Below, piece by piece: positions 35,640 through 46,688 of a stretch of DNA of 64,000 bases. The translations under genes were made by a program, and so were the position numbers. Source of the DNA: an uncultured Pirellulaceae bacterium (lineage in GTDB: Bacteria; Planctomycetota; Planctomycetia; Pirellulales; Pirellulaceae); the NCBI GenBank assembly GCA_937929805.1, contig CALFUT010000041.1, positions 1-64,000 on the forward strand. Reading direction: 5' to 3'. Within the stretch, counting starts at the first letter, position 1. The number at the start of each line of letters is the position of its first letter. The notes beneath the pieces are model-generated. The model ran no database searches. It was not told the origin of the DNA and worked only from the letters and a program-made list of their open reading frames with translations.

Positions 35640-36212
35640 ATGAGTTCCGTGCAAAAATCAATTAACTTGATGTCGGTCGAGGAATACCTTGCGTGGGAGC
35701 GTGAGCAAGTCGAGAAGCACGAGTATTATGGCGGCGAAGTTTTTTCGCAGCCTGGGGGGACTCGGCGTCACAGTTTGATTGGCGGCAATCTTTGTGCTGA
35801 GTTAACGATTGCTCTGAAAGGCCAGCCGTGTGAAGTGCACGGCAGTGACATGCGAGTCCACATCAAGGCGAATGACTCGCAGGTTTATCCTGATGTGTCG
35901 ATCGTTTGTCCGCCGATTGAGGCCGATACCAACGATGTGATCTCGAATCCCGTGCTTGTCGCGGAGGTTTTGTCGCCCTCAACCGCCGACTTTGATCGTG
36001 GCACGAAGTTCGGTCACTACCGTCTGCTTCCTTCATTGCGAGAATATTTGGTTCTTTGGCAGGACGAAGCTCGAGCGGAGCACCATGTGATGCAAGAGGC
36101 GGGTGTTTGGGTGTTGAAGGAAATCGTTGGTCTGGATCAGACACTGGATTTGGCAAGCATCGGTAAATCAATTTTGATGTCGGATGTTTACGACAAAGTT
36201 GACTTCGAGTGA
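35640..36212 (+). CDS. Uma2 family (DUF820) putative PD-(D/E)XK endonuclease
   Basis: 190 residues; ribosome site TTGAGGATAATCTG before the ATG. Uma2 hallmarks: LMSVEEYLAWEREQVEKHEYYGGEVF, HSLIGGNLCAELTIAL, and the nuclease-core Asp in VYPDVSIVCPP, then the Glu of VAEVLSPSTADFDRGTKFGHYRLLPSLREYLVL. The fold is restriction-endonuclease-like and many copies occur in cyanobacteria and planctomycetes; the biological role is unknown. It stands alone, divergent from bioA and followed by a dispersed CACGAAT repeat, so an accessory, possibly transferred, gene is likely. Confidence 0.88.
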   Translation: MSSVQKSINLMSVEEYLAWEREQVEKHEYYGGEVFSQPGGTRRHSLIGGNLCAELTIALKGQPCEVHGSDMRVHIKANDSQVYPDVSIVCPPIEADTNDVISNPVLVAEVLSPSTADFDRGTKFGHYRLLPSLREYLVLWQDEARAEHHVMQEAGVWVLKEIVGLDQTLDLASIGKSILMSDVYDKVDFE

Positions 36213-36221
36213 GTTTTGAAA

Positions 36222-36298
36222 GCCACGAATTTCACGAATCACCACGCATGAGCTGCGTAGTAGATTCGTGGAGATTGGTGTGATTCGTAGCTGTTCAA
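36222..36298. repeat. CACGAAT-type dispersed repeat with inverted halves
   Basis: It opens CCACGAATTTCACGAATCAC and returns GATTCGTGGAGATTGGTGTG and ATTCGTAG, forming an imperfect inverted repeat. This word type recurs intergenically in many environmental bacterial genomes (general knowledge); it is a single copy here. Confidence 0.7.
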
Positions 36299-36339
36299 TT
36301 CACAATCCTTCCGTACTCAAGTTTTTTTAAATCGGCTGC

Positions 36340-39300
36340 TCACACCATCGAGAATCGTTCTTGGAGCGATTCGACTTCCATTTCCTCGCTGCGGAGAGCG
36401 GTCATGGCTTGGACGGCGGCCTCGGCGGCTTGGATCGTCGTGATGCATGGGACGCCATGCTGCACCGCTGCGGCGCGGATGCTGCCTTCGTCGGTGCGAG
36501 CACCTTTGCCAATAGGCGTGTTGATGATTAAGTCGATGTCCTCGTTTTTCATGTGGTCGATCAGGTTCGGATGACCTTCAATGATCTTCTTGACGGATTC
36601 GACTTCGATGCCGGCCTCTTGAAGGCGTTTCGCAGTTCCCGATGTGGAAATGATCACGAAACCAAGTTCCTTCAACTGACGAGCGACCTCGACGACCCGT
36701 TCTTTATGGCGATCGGTCACGCTAACAAAGATGCGACCGGATTCGGGCAGATTGACTCCGGCAGCCAGTTGTCCTTTGGCGAACGCGATCGCGAAATTGC
36801 GACCGATGCCCATGACCTCGCCCGTACTTCGCATCTCGGGGCCCAACACGATGTCGACGCCGGCGAACTTGCGGAATGGAAAGACACTTTCTTTGCACGA
36901 GACGCGAGACGGCACAGGCTCTTGCGTAAAACCAAGGTCGGCCAGTTTTGCACCGGCCATGACTTTTGCCGCGATGCTGGCGACCGCGACACCGGTTGCT
37001 TTGGCGACAAAAGGAACGGTGCGGCTGGCTCGGGGATTCACCTCAAGCACGTAAACATTCCAGCCATCGGCTTCTTTCTTGACGGCAAACTGCACGTTCA
37101 TCAGTCCGACGACATTTAGGTGCTTCGCCATCGCGATCGTTGACGCTCGAATTTCATCGATCACCGACTCTTCAAGCGAGTACGGTGGAATCACGCAGGC
37201 CGAGTCACCGCTGTGCACACCGGCTTCTTCGATGTGTTCCATGATGCCAGCAACGACGGCATCGGTCCCATCGGCAACACAGTCAACGTCGACTTCGATC
37301 GCGTCTTCGAGGAATCGATCGATCAGCACCGGTTGCCCAGCCGCGACGATGAACGCTTCCAGCACAAATCGTTCCAGCTGAGACTTGTCGTAGCAGATCT
37401 CCATGGCTCGACCACCCAGTACGAAACTTGGACGAACGAGAACCGGATATCCAATTTCTGCAACTTCGCGGCGAGCTTCCTCCATAGTGCGAGCAATGCC
37501 ATTGGCCGGTTGCTTCAAGTCCAAAGTGTGTAGCAGTTTTTGGAATTGTTCGCGGTCTTCGGCCGAGTCAATCGTGTCGACGGACGTTCCGATGATCGGC
37601 ACGCCGGCGTCGGACAAAGCTCTGGCGAGATTCAGCGGAGTCTGTCCTCCGAATTGAACGATGACGCCATCAGGTTGAATGCGATCACAGATGTTCAGCA
37701 CGTCCTCGACGGTCAACGGCTCAAAGAACAAAATATCACTGGTGTCGTAATCGGTGCTGACAGTTTCCGGATTTGAGTTCACCATCACGGACTCGATGCC
37801 CATTTCACGCAACGCATAGCTGGCGTGGCAGCAGCAGTAATCGAACTCGATGCCCTGCCCGATTCGGTTGGGACCACCGCCAAGAATCATGATCCGCTTC
37901 TTGTCCGATTTGGCTGGCGCTTCACATTCGCTTTCGTAGGTCGAGTAGTAGTACGGCGTGTACGCTTCAAATTCTGCGGCGCAGGTGTCGACCGATTTGT
38001 AGGTTGAGATGACGCCCAGAGTTTTTCTGATTTCACGAATCTCTAGTTCGGTCGTTTCCCAGATGTGAGCCATCTGTCGATCCGAGAAACCGGCCTGCTT
38101 GGCGGTCAACATCTGGTCGTGAGTCAAGTTCGCCAGCTTAATTGACCGCAATTGTTCCTCCATTTGCACGATTCCGTACAAATGGTCAAGGAACCAGCGA
38201 TCGATGCGAGTCAGTTCGAAAACGTCCTCGATCGTCATCCCGCTTTTAAACGCGTATCGCAGATACCATGGCCTTTCCGAATTTGGGACAGACAGCTTGG
38301 CTTTAATGGTGTCTGCATCGGGTTGTTCATCGGTTCCCCACAGATCTTTGGGGCCGCAACCGAAGCCAAAACTGCCGACTTCTAGTCCGCGAAGAGCTTT
38401 TTGGAAGGACTCTTTAAAGGTCCGGCCGATGGCCATTGTTTCGCCAACGCTTTTCATTTGCGTCATCAGCGTGGCGTCGGCCTCTGGAAATTTCTCGAAC
38501 GTGAAGCGAGGAATTTTGGTCACGACGTAGTCGATCGTTGGCTCGAAGCAAGCCAATGTTTCCTTGGTGATATCGTTTGGCAGTTCATGCAGTCGGTAGC
38601 CGACGGCCAGCTTGGCCGCGATCTTCGCGATCGGGAAACCGGTTGCCTTGGACGCGAGAGCACTCGATCGACTAACGCGAGGATTCATCTCGATCACGAT
38701 CATTCGCCCGGAGGTAGGGTGGATCGCGAATTGAATGTTAGAACCACCCGTTTCGACACCGATCTCTCGAATGATTGCCAGACTGGCATCCCGCATTCGC
38801 TGGTATTCTTTGTCGGTCAGCGTTTGGGCCGGGGCTACTGTGATCGAGTCACCTGTGTGGACACCCATCGGATCAAGGTTTTCGATCGCGCAGATGATGA
38901 CGACGTTGTCATCCGCATCGCGGACGACTTCCATTTCGTACTCTTTCCAGCCGATGATGGATTCTTCGATCAACACTTCTGTTGTTGGCGACTGATCAAG
39001 GCCTCGACGAACCAGCGTATCGAACTCGTCACGGTTGTAAGCGATTGCCGATCCGCTGCCGCCCATGGTAAAGCTAGGGCGAATCAAGCAAGGGAGTCCG
39101 ACCTTTTCCATGATTTCCCGAGCGTGTTCGACAGTCTGAACGGTTTCGCCGGTGCAGATATCAAGGCCGCACTCGTGCATCGCGTCTTGGAATCGCTCGC
39201 GATTCTCGGCCTTGTCGATCACATCAGCGTCAGCCGCGATCATTTCGACGTTGTATTTTTCAAGGACCCCTTGAGCAGACAGTTCCATCGCCAAGTTCAA

Positions 39301-39585
39301 AGCCGTCTGGCCACCAAGCGTCGGAAGAAGTGCGTCCGGTTTCTCTCGAGCGATGATCTGTTCGACGATCTTCCAGTTGAGCGGTTCGATGTAAGTTCGC
39401 TCGGCCGTGGCGGGATCGGTCATGATCGTCGCTGGGTTGGAGTTTACCAGCACGACCTCGTAGCCTTCCTCACGCAATGCCTTGCACGCTTGAGTCCCGG
39501 AGTAGTCGAATTCGCAGGCCTGCCCAATCACAATCGGACCAGAGCCCAGCAGCAGAATTTTATGAATGTCATCGCGTCTTGGCAC
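36340..39585 (-). CDS. carB: Carbamoyl-phosphate synthase large subunit CarB
   Basis: 1081 residues from a GTG start ([21 protein letters not shown]). It has two homologous halves. The first has the PreATP-grasp [22 protein letters not shown] and the ATP-grasp [18 protein letters not shown] and [20 protein letters not shown]. The second has [39 protein letters not shown] and [19 protein letters not shown]. The MGS-like allosteric domain ([31 protein letters not shown]) ends the protein. It makes carbamoyl phosphate for pyrimidines and arginine with CarA, which is not in the window. Length is normal. Confidence 0.97.
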   Translation of the reverse strand: MPRRDDIHKILLLGSGPIVIGQACEFDYSGTQACKALREEGYEVVLVNSNPATIMTDPATAERTYIEPLNWKIVEQIIAREKPDALLPTLGGQTALNLAMELSAQGVLEKYNVEMIAADADVIDKAENRERFQDAMHECGLDICTGETVQTVEHAREIMEKVGLPCLIRPSFTMGGSGSAIAYNRDEFDTLVRRGLDQSPTTEVLIEESIIGWKEYEMEVVRDADDNVVIICAIENLDPMGVHTGDSITVAPAQTLTDKEYQRMRDASLAIIREIGVETGGSNIQFAIHPTSGRMIVIEMNPRVSRSSALASKATGFPIAKIAAKLAVGYRLHELPNDITKETLACFEPTIDYVVTKIPRFTFEKFPEADATLMTQMKSVGETMAIGRTFKESFQKALRGLEVGSFGFGCGPKDLWGTDEQPDADTIKAKLSVPNSERPWYLRYAFKSGMTIEDVFELTRIDRWFLDHLYGIVQMEEQLRSIKLANLTHDQMLTAKQAGFSDRQMAHIWETTELEIREIRKTLGVISTYKSVDTCAAEFEAYTPYYYSTYESECEAPAKSDKKRIMILGGGPNRIGQGIEFDYCCCHASYALREMGIESVMVNSNPETVSTDYDTSDILFFEPLTVEDVLNICDRIQPDGVIVQFGGQTPLNLARALSDAGVPIIGTSVDTIDSAEDREQFQKLLHTLDLKQPANGIARTMEEARREVAEIGYPVLVRPSFVLGGRAMEICYDKSQLERFVLEAFIVAAGQPVLIDRFLEDAIEVDVDCVADGTDAVVAGIMEHIEEAGVHSGDSACVIPPYSLEESVIDEIRASTIAMAKHLNVVGLMNVQFAVKKEADGWNVYVLEVNPRASRTVPFVAKATGVAVASIAAKVMAGAKLADLGFTQEPVPSRVSCKESVFPFRKFAGVDIVLGPEMRSTGEVMGIGRNFAIAFAKGQLAAGVNLPESGRIFVSVTDRHKERVVEVARQLKELGFVIISTSGTAKRLQEAGIEVESVKKIIEGHPNLIDHMKNEDIDLIINTPIGKGARTDEGSIRAAAVQHGVPCITTIQAAEAAVQAMTALRSEEMEVESLQERFSMV

Positions 39586-39813
39586 GAAAAATCACCTAAA
39601 AACGGAGGTCTTGGCTTGGAAAATAAAATTTCCCCAGCGTACCAACGAAGGGGGCATTCGGGCAAGCGGCCTGCCGAGTCATTTGGCCACTTTCAAGCCA
39701 AGCTTGAACCATGACTTTGGCGTTTCGATCTTTCGACTATCAAAGATTGCTGATCCAAGATTGGAACGATCAGATTGCAGGTTCCAGCGTCAGCTCCAAA
39801 ACCTTTTCCATCA

Positions 39814-40560
39814 TCAACGACGCTTGCGTTTGCGGGGGCGAGGCGGCAAATCGTTGTCGGGGTCGAGTAGCCGGACCGAGTCGAAAAAACGCTCGGCGGA
39901 AGCTCGATCGAAACGATCGATTTGCGCAAGCATTCGAAATTGGTACTGGCGAGCCCCCACCAGATACACTCGTTCGATGACGCGATACAGCACGTCACCG
40001 GCCGAGAACCGGTAGTTGATTTCTCGTCCGGGGTAACGCTCTAGGCGTATTTTCTTTTTCTCGGTGATCGAACCAAGCACATTCGCGACCGCAGTCGAAA
40101 CAGCTCCATCTAGAACGTCCTGTTGTTGAAGCGCGTTACGCGGGATCGTATGAAGGTCATGCCAGCCGGCAACGAACATGATCTCGCCGTTTTGCACGAC
40201 GGCCGAATGCAAGTGAACTTTGATCGCAGGCTCGTTCGCGACTGGAGCAAACGAACGCTCACGCAGTTTGGGTTTTTTCGGCATCTCGAATGAGGCTTCC
40301 ATGCCTTTGGGGCGGAACGTTTCCCACGCGTCATCAAGTCCGCGTTCGTCGCTTTCCGCCTTTTTGCCCTCAGAATCATCTTTCGTCTGAGAAGACTCCG
40401 CAGGCGTTTGTTTTGTCGCGGAACTGCTCTGAGGAGTCGGGGGTGAAGCCGCAAGGCCGACGGGCAAAAAAGCCGCCAAGACCCCAGCGGCTGCTAATGC
40501 CCCGACGGTCACCCAACGTAAAAGGTAACGATCGGTGCGGATGTTTGTTTGAAGCGTCAT
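39814..40560 (-). CDS. Membrane-anchored protein of unknown function
   Basis: About 248 residues from the ATG at 40560 (MTLQTNIRTDRYLLRW), chosen because a GGAG ribosome site precedes it; the longer ORF start is poor. One N-terminal hydrophobic segment (WVTVGALAAAGVLAAFLPVGLAA) acts as anchor or signal. A charged low-complexity linker follows (SSQTKDDSEGKKAESDERGL), then a compact alpha/beta domain (FRPKGMEASFEMPKKPKLRE, IMFVAGWHDLHTIPRN, YRFSAGDVLYRVIERVYLVGARQYQF, DRASAERFFDSVRLLDPDND) and a basic tail. The last part resembles proteins that test surface values against a cutoff, with no catalytic residues. Function unknown. Confidence 0.65.
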   Translation of the reverse strand: MTLQTNIRTDRYLLRWVTVGALAAAGVLAAFLPVGLAASPPTPQSSSATKQTPAESSQTKDDSEGKKAESDERGLDDAWETFRPKGMEASFEMPKKPKLRERSFAPVANEPAIKVHLHSAVVQNGEIMFVAGWHDLHTIPRNALQQQDVLDGAVSTAVANVLGSITEKKKIRLERYPGREINYRFSAGDVLYRVIERVYLVGARQYQFRMLAQIDRFDRASAERFFDSVRLLDPDNDLPPRPRKRKRR

Positions 40561-40877
40561 TCCATTTTCTCCAGCGGCATGCGGCCGATCAGATTGCCAT
40601 TTCGCTTCGTGCAAAACGCTTCCGAGTTCGTCCATCGCGTAGGTATAGTTTAACGCTCGTCCACCGCTGCTCAACCAACCTGAATCGTTCCCTGGACCGT
40701 CGCCAACCATTTGGCCTACCAAAGCCTCCGTCAACTGAGTGAGTCAAAGCCCTGGTTTGACACTGTTTTTGCCAAGGTTTACGATCACGTTGACGATTTG
40801 GTGATTTGAGATCGAGCCTTAATGAAAACGTGGCTCGGGCGATCACCCCAAGATAAAATTTCCCTTCGAGGTCCAGC
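40561..40877. other. Divergent intergenic region between the 248-aa gene and argH
   Basis: The extended N-terminal translation of the minus ORF in this interval is not convincing. No clear promoter boxes or repeats were recognised. Confidence 0.45.
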
Positions 40878-42254
<1,377 letters not shown>

Positions 42255-42492
42255 TTGGTACGGTTTCAGCGAGTGCTTGCTGGGCCATGATTTAAGCCTT
42301 CGGACACAGTAAAACGGGCCCGCGAGGGTTCCACAGGAAGTGGCTGGCCGGATTTTCTGGAGTCAATCGCTACAACCGTCAATATTGATGCAAGTCTGAT
42401 CAGGTGAATCTGATTTCGACGATCTCACCTTTGTTCACACACCTTCTGAATCTCTGTTTTCGGGAACCTTCGTCATCGTCCGCATTCGACCA

Positions 42493-44763
42493 TTGATTCT
42501 GACCATGGCTGTTGCCGCGACCCTGACCCTGCTGATGGTCGGGATCGGCTGCGCTCAAGAGAATCCGTTTGACGGTGAAGGGTCTTCGACGCGGGAAGCG
42601 AGTTCCTCCAAGGCTTTGGAAGAGCCGGAGGTTGGTCCGAATGTTTCTGTGACGGCTCGCTTATTGATTCGCTCGGTCAAGCAATCCGATCCTCAAACGC
42701 CGACGCAGTTGGCCAAAGCGGTCAAGGTCATGATCGACTCGGAGCAGTTCGATTTTGCACGGTTTTATCTCGCACGACTGATGACGGCCGAACTGGATGG
42801 CCAGCAGCGATCCGGCCTCGTTCGAGCGATGGGCAGCGATTTCTTTTTCACGTTGCATGCGACCGACCAGCTTGCACCTGAAGGCCGTGAGTTCTCCCGT
42901 CAGTTGCTGGCGGCCAATCACAAGTTCCGGCAAAGTCCCGAACGGCTTGATCAACTGATCGGGACGTTGAACGATCCGAACATCGCGATTCGATCGCGTG
43001 CCTTCCGCAGTTTACGAAGCATCGGGCCAACGGCAATCGCGGCACTGATCGAGGTGTTTGCGGATTCGGAAAATGAAGACGTGTTCCCCGGCGTTCGAGG
43101 AGCGTTGAAAAGCATGGGGCCTCAGGCGATTCCGCTGCTTCGCGCAGCGGCCGTTGCCCAAAACCCCATCGTGCGTGCCGAAGCTCTTCGCGCGTTGACC
43201 AATTATCGAGGCGAAGGCGTTGCGGATGTTTTGGCGGCCGCAGCCCTGCACACGACCGAAGCCCAAGCCGTCAAAGCGATGCTCATGCGGGCGATTCGAG
43301 ACAACGGTTATTCGGTTCCTGATTCGTCCGCGTTGGTTACTCGGTTGCAGTGCCGCGCCGACGCGCTGTTGACGGGCAAACAGATGGTTCGTGGCTCGCT
43401 GGATCCGATGGTGACCGTTTGGCGTTGGGATTCGGAAGCGAAGCAGTTGCAGTCAAGCCGCGTTACCTTGGCCACCGCTTCCCGTTTGGAGGCCTCTAGA
43501 TTGGCGGGGGAAGCGTACGGAATCGAACCGAACCCCTCGTTGCGGTGTCTATATCTTTTGACTCAGCTGGAAACCGCCAAACGCATGCTCGGGACTGAAG
43601 GTGAAGCGGCCGTCGTCAGTCCGGAAGGTTTTTTCAAGCAGCTTCCTGCATCGATTGGTACGCTTGACTCGCGAGCGATCAACGAACTGCTGAAGTTCGC
43701 GGTCGAAAAGAAGGTGGTTCCGGCGGCCACCGCGTGTTGTGAGCTTCTGGCCGAAATGGGTGGACCGGAAGTGTTTTACTCAGCCGGTAATCGCATGCCT
43801 CCAGTCGTCCGAGCGATCATGCTGGGCGATCGGCACTTGCAGTTTGCCGCGTTGAACGTGATCGATCGGCTGGACCCCGCGCAGGCTTATCCGGGTAGCA
43901 GTCTCGCGGTAAAGCTGGCGGTCTTCCTTGCGAATACTCATCAACGGTCGGTGGGCTTGGTTGGGAATCACCGGCTAGAGGCCGCTCAGACAGTTGCGGG
44001 TGCGTTGTTGTCGGCTGGAATGAATGGTTTGGCGGCATCCACCAGCAGAAACTTTTTTGACATCGCGACCTCTGATCCCGATGTTAGCCTGATGTTGATC
44101 TCCGACACGCTGGTCCAGCCTCGTTTTGACGAACTGTTACGGCAGTTGCGTGCCGATTTTCGTACGGCTCGATTACCGATCGGATTGATGGTTCGCGATG
44201 GAGATCGAAACCCAGCGATCGGACGGATGATTGCCAACGATCCGCTGACCTACTCGTTTCCGGTTGCGATCGATGGAGAGCCGTTGGTTTCCAACGTCCG
44301 CCGTGCAGAAACTCTTGACGATGCCGATTTGTTTTCGGTCTCGTTGGGGGATCGATACCGGCACGCCGTCATGGCTGCCCGTTGGTTGGAGAAGGTGTCT
44401 TCAGATCGATCGAGGTTTAGCTTCTACGAGCTAGGACCGCATCAGAAGCAGTTGGCTGGCTTGTTGTACCGACCGGGCCTGGAGGACAGTGCCAGCGCAA
44501 TTTTGTCGAACCTTGGAACACCCCTGGCGCAACGCGAGCTAGTCAGTTTTGCCAGCCAGAGTTCGAATCCTACCGAGAAACGTCGTGTGGCTGCCGAATC
44601 GCTTGGACGATCCATTGAAGCGGGATCGACTCTGTTGACGCGAGGTGAGATCAAGCAGCAGTACGATCGTTACAACGCCAGCGAAAAGGAACCCGAGGAG
44701 TCTCGAGAGATTCTGGGCTCCATTCTTGATTCGTTTGAGCAAAAACGCGCGAGCATGAGATAG
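42493..44763 (+). CDS. HEAT-repeat lipoprotein-like protein, 3' end duplicated
   Basis: Up to 756 residues; start TTG 42493 or ATG 42505. A signal segment (AVAATLTLLMVGIGC) ends in a lipobox-like Cys. Then come HEAT/PBS-type repeats (LIGTLNDPNIAIRSRAFRSLRSIGPTAIAAL, GVRGALKSMGPQAIPLL, IVRAEALRALTNYRGEG) and a long helical region. A second part from about residue 530 (SLMLISDTLVQPRFDELLRQ) continues the helical fold. It is likely a periplasmic scaffold of a planctomycete type; the function is unknown. Its last 24 bases before the final codon form a perfect direct repeat with 45973-45996, and both copies code FEQKRASMR then a stop. Confidence 0.75.
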   Translation: MILTMAVAATLTLLMVGIGCAQENPFDGEGSSTREASSSKALEEPEVGPNVSVTARLLIRSVKQSDPQTPTQLAKAVKVMIDSEQFDFARFYLARLMTAELDGQQRSGLVRAMGSDFFFTLHATDQLAPEGREFSRQLLAANHKFRQSPERLDQLIGTLNDPNIAIRSRAFRSLRSIGPTAIAALIEVFADSENEDVFPGVRGALKSMGPQAIPLLRAAAVAQNPIVRAEALRALTNYRGEGVADVLAAAALHTTEAQAVKAMLMRAIRDNGYSVPDSSALVTRLQCRADALLTGKQMVRGSLDPMVTVWRWDSEAKQLQSSRVTLATASRLEASRLAGEAYGIEPNPSLRCLYLLTQLETAKRMLGTEGEAAVVSPEGFFKQLPASIGTLDSRAINELLKFAVEKKVVPAATACCELLAEMGGPEVFYSAGNRMPPVVRAIMLGDRHLQFAALNVIDRLDPAQAYPGSSLAVKLAVFLANTHQRSVGLVGNHRLEAAQTVAGALLSAGMNGLAASTSRNFFDIATSDPDVSLMLISDTLVQPRFDELLRQLRADFRTARLPIGLMVRDGDRNPAIGRMIANDPLTYSFPVAIDGEPLVSNVRRAETLDDADLFSVSLGDRYRHAVMAARWLEKVSSDRSRFSFYELGPHQKQLAGLLYRPGLEDSASAILSNLGTPLAQRELVSFASQSSNPTEKRRVAAESLGRSIEAGSTLLTRGEIKQQYDRYNASEKEPEESREILGSILDSFEQKRASMR
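44734..44757. repeat. 24-bp direct repeat, left copy (3' end of HEAT gene)
   Basis: TTTGAGCAAAAACGCGCGAG, then CATG. It is identical to 45973-45996 and lies in the last nine codons of the HEAT gene. The two copies bracket 1215 bp carrying the DUF2971 gene, as expected for an attachment-site or insertion-generated duplication. Confidence 0.9.
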
Positions 44764-44945
44764 TCTGCTGCTCGTCGGGCCCGTCGGAAAACGCTTTGAT
44801 ATTGGAAAGGGCAGAGCTGAGTTCCATTCGCTCCTGACAGCTTTTCTTGTTCTCCGTGTCACCATGGCATCCATAAATATCCGATTGACATCACTTGAGA
44901 TGTCGCACAAAGCATTTGAGTCGATGGATCAGATCCCGATAGCAT

Positions 44946-45740
44946 CTAGTCTCCGTCTGTCCACGCGCGTGCATCTTTCGGAGTGACTTGCTTCCTGCCT
45001 ACCGCGAACTCTTCATTGTCAGCCATGCACGTGTAACAAGAAGCGTGCGAATATTTCTCAAGCCAGAGTCGCATGACTTGTTCGTAAAGTGGGTCTACGG
45101 AACGGCACCCAAGATATATTTCCTGAACAGCTTCAGGTGGAAAATCAAAAAGGCAAATGTCTGACTTGTCTTCTACTGGAATGGTTTTGTTTGCGTTTTT
45201 TGGCTTTGCAATAACACGCATTTCCGCTTCATACCGCCAATCGGGGGATTTCGTAAATAAGATCTCTTCGGCCCAATTTGGCTTGATCGGCTCTGTTATC
45301 CCATCATTCAGTATGGCTCGTTCATCTTGGTAACTAATTTCACGAAGCCCGCAAGCGTTTTTACCTGTATCAGGGCTAAAGAATTCATGCTCAGAATCAA
45401 AACCGACTACATAACCCTGATGAGAATCTGAATAGTGAGACCACATCAACAGGTTGTTCCAGTTTTTACTTACACTCAATATTAGAAAATTTTGGCTCAG
45501 TAGGATTTTAAATTGCTCCGAAAGAAATTCAGGAAAAAAATCATCTGATCTCGGATCGACTTTCAATCGAAAGTTCTGTTCATGATGAGATACGAAACTC
45601 TCATATTCCTGTTCTGCTACTTTCAAAGTGTTGGGAAGAGATTCGAACGGATCGTTGAGTTCTAATGGCTGCGTAAATCGAATGCAGCCATTCTCAAGAA
45701 CGTCGATTCGTTCGGGACTCAAATATTTGTAAACCAACAT
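44946..45740 (-). CDS. DUF2971 domain protein on a short inserted segment
   Basis: About 264 residues from the ATG at 45740 (MLVYKYLSPERIDVLENG); the longer ORF start is rejected because the leader has unrelated composition. DUF2971 landmarks: RFTQPLELNDPFES, LILSVSKNWNNLLMWSHYSDSHQGYVVGFDSE, and RYEAEMRVIA near the C-terminus. DUF2971 proteins are common singletons in accessory DNA and sometimes neighbour defence genes; the enzymatic activity is unknown. Codon and base use are AT-richer than the flanking genes. The segment is bracketed by perfect 24-bp direct repeats. No recombinase is encoded. Confidence 0.82.
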   Translation of the reverse strand: MLVYKYLSPERIDVLENGCIRFTQPLELNDPFESLPNTLKVAEQEYESFVSHHEQNFRLKVDPRSDDFFPEFLSEQFKILLSQNFLILSVSKNWNNLLMWSHYSDSHQGYVVGFDSEHEFFSPDTGKNACGLREISYQDERAILNDGITEPIKPNWAEEILFTKSPDWRYEAEMRVIAKPKNANKTIPVEDKSDICLFDFPPEAVQEIYLGCRSVDPLYEQVMRLWLEKYSHASCYTCMADNEEFAVGRKQVTPKDARAWTDGD

Positions 45741-45972
45741 TGTGTTTTTGCTTTCTGAATAAAAAGGCAATATGCAGCGAAAGTTTGTAACATGAAAGCA
45801 GTCATGACACCAAACTTGCGAAACAGAAGAAACGCAACACATGAATAAACGACGCAAACGAGAAGGGGAACGTCCCCCAACCTCTTGAAGCCGAATTCAA
45901 AGGGGCTGAATCTGTGTGCGGGAGTGAGAAAGGTGGCAGGGCATTTACGGCACGCGGGACCTTTTTCTTGCC

Positions 45973-45996
45973 TTTGAGCAAAAACGCGCGAGCATG
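45973..45996. repeat. 24-bp direct repeat, right copy
   Basis: Identical to 44734-44757. Followed by CGGTGA it would restore the same protein end (MR stop) to the HEAT gene if the insert were removed. Confidence 0.9.
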
Positions 45997-46077
45997 CGGT
46001 GAAAGTGTCGGCGAGACCGACCAACTTCCGAAATCGGAGAAGCCGTGGTAGTTCGCCTCGTAGCGTCTTTAGTTATC

Positions 46078-46144
46078 GACAGGATGAACATGATTGTGGG
46101 CGTGAGGGTTGAGTTGTAATCCTGTCGATCATGTGATCCTGTCT
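46078..46144. repeat. ACAGGAT-type dispersed repeat, copy 2
   Basis: It opens GACAGGATGAACATGATTGT and closes AATCCTGTCGATCATGTGAT then CCTGTC, forming an inverted repeat. It is a close relative of copies at 30339 and 46295. Confidence 0.85.
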
Positions 46145-46169
46145 GACTTACGCGGCTGACCTGACGCGA

Positions 46170-46272
46170 TGAGAAAGAACACTAATCGCCGCTAATCCGC
46201 ACTGATCGAAAAAATCGTGACGGGCGGTCGAGATGAAAATTAGTGTCGATCAGTGAAGATTAGTGGTTAGCC
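46170..46272. repeat. ACTAATC-type dispersed repeat
   Basis: It opens AACACTAATCGCCGCTAATC and GCACTGATC, and returns TTAGTGTCGATCAGTGAAGA and TTAGTGGTTAG. The two arms are inverted relative to each other. It is the same style of word repeat as the CACGAAT and ACAGGAT families. Confidence 0.75.
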
Positions 46273-46294
46273 TTGTGCGAAATGACCCGCCCCT

Positions 46295-46375
46295 GTTTTT
46301 GACAGGATTTACAGGAAGAACATGATTGTTAGGCAGGGATTGATTTTGAATCCTGTCGATCATGTGATCCTGTCC
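46295..46375. repeat. ACAGGAT-type dispersed repeat, copy 3
   Basis: It opens TTTTTGACAGGATTTACAGG and closes TGAATCCTGTCGATCATGTG then ATCCTGTC. The right flank (ccagtccttcgcagatgttcga) resembles the right flank of copy 1 at 30.4 kb, so the shared unit is longer than the palindrome. Confidence 0.85.
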
Positions 46376-46688
46376 AGTCCTTCGCAGATGTTCGACGAGC
46401 TGACTGGTTGATCACGGCGTACTGCCCTCTCTCGGTTGGCCCTAGTTTCTCTTTTGAGAACCGGAGATTGCCAACTTCGTGTCCTTCTTTTCCTTGCGGC
46501 TTCAAACATGTTTTGCGCCACGGCACCGACGCGACGTTGTTGATTCGTCGGGTTTGTGTGATTGGTGGTTCTTCAATTCCGGCACGGTTGTCTTTCTTCG
46601 GCGTTCGTGAAACGCTGAGACGCAAAGACCGCAGAGTATGATGGCTCGCGCGACGCATGCTTTTGCCGCTTCTTTCACGAAGCAGAAA

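Larger units (their letters stand above)
45741..46688. other. Repeat-dense gene-poor interval
   Basis: It holds the leader of the DUF2971 gene, a GC-rich stretch (ggggaacgtcccc hairpin at about 45867), the right 24-bp direct repeat, two ACAGGAT repeats, an ACTAATCGCCGCTAATCCGC-type repeat and, near 46600, a CGCTGAGACGC-type word array. The ORFs reported here translate repeats and are not genes. Confidence 0.65.

Noticed and set aside
40561-40734. 58-residue N-terminal extension of the 248-aa protein
   Set aside because: No ribosome site or signal; a GGAG site precedes the internal ATG at 40560.
46329-46658. 109-aa and 77-aa ORFs
   Set aside because: They translate repeat-like intergenic sequence (RRREK, NHQSHKPDE style) with no domain and opposite frames both open.
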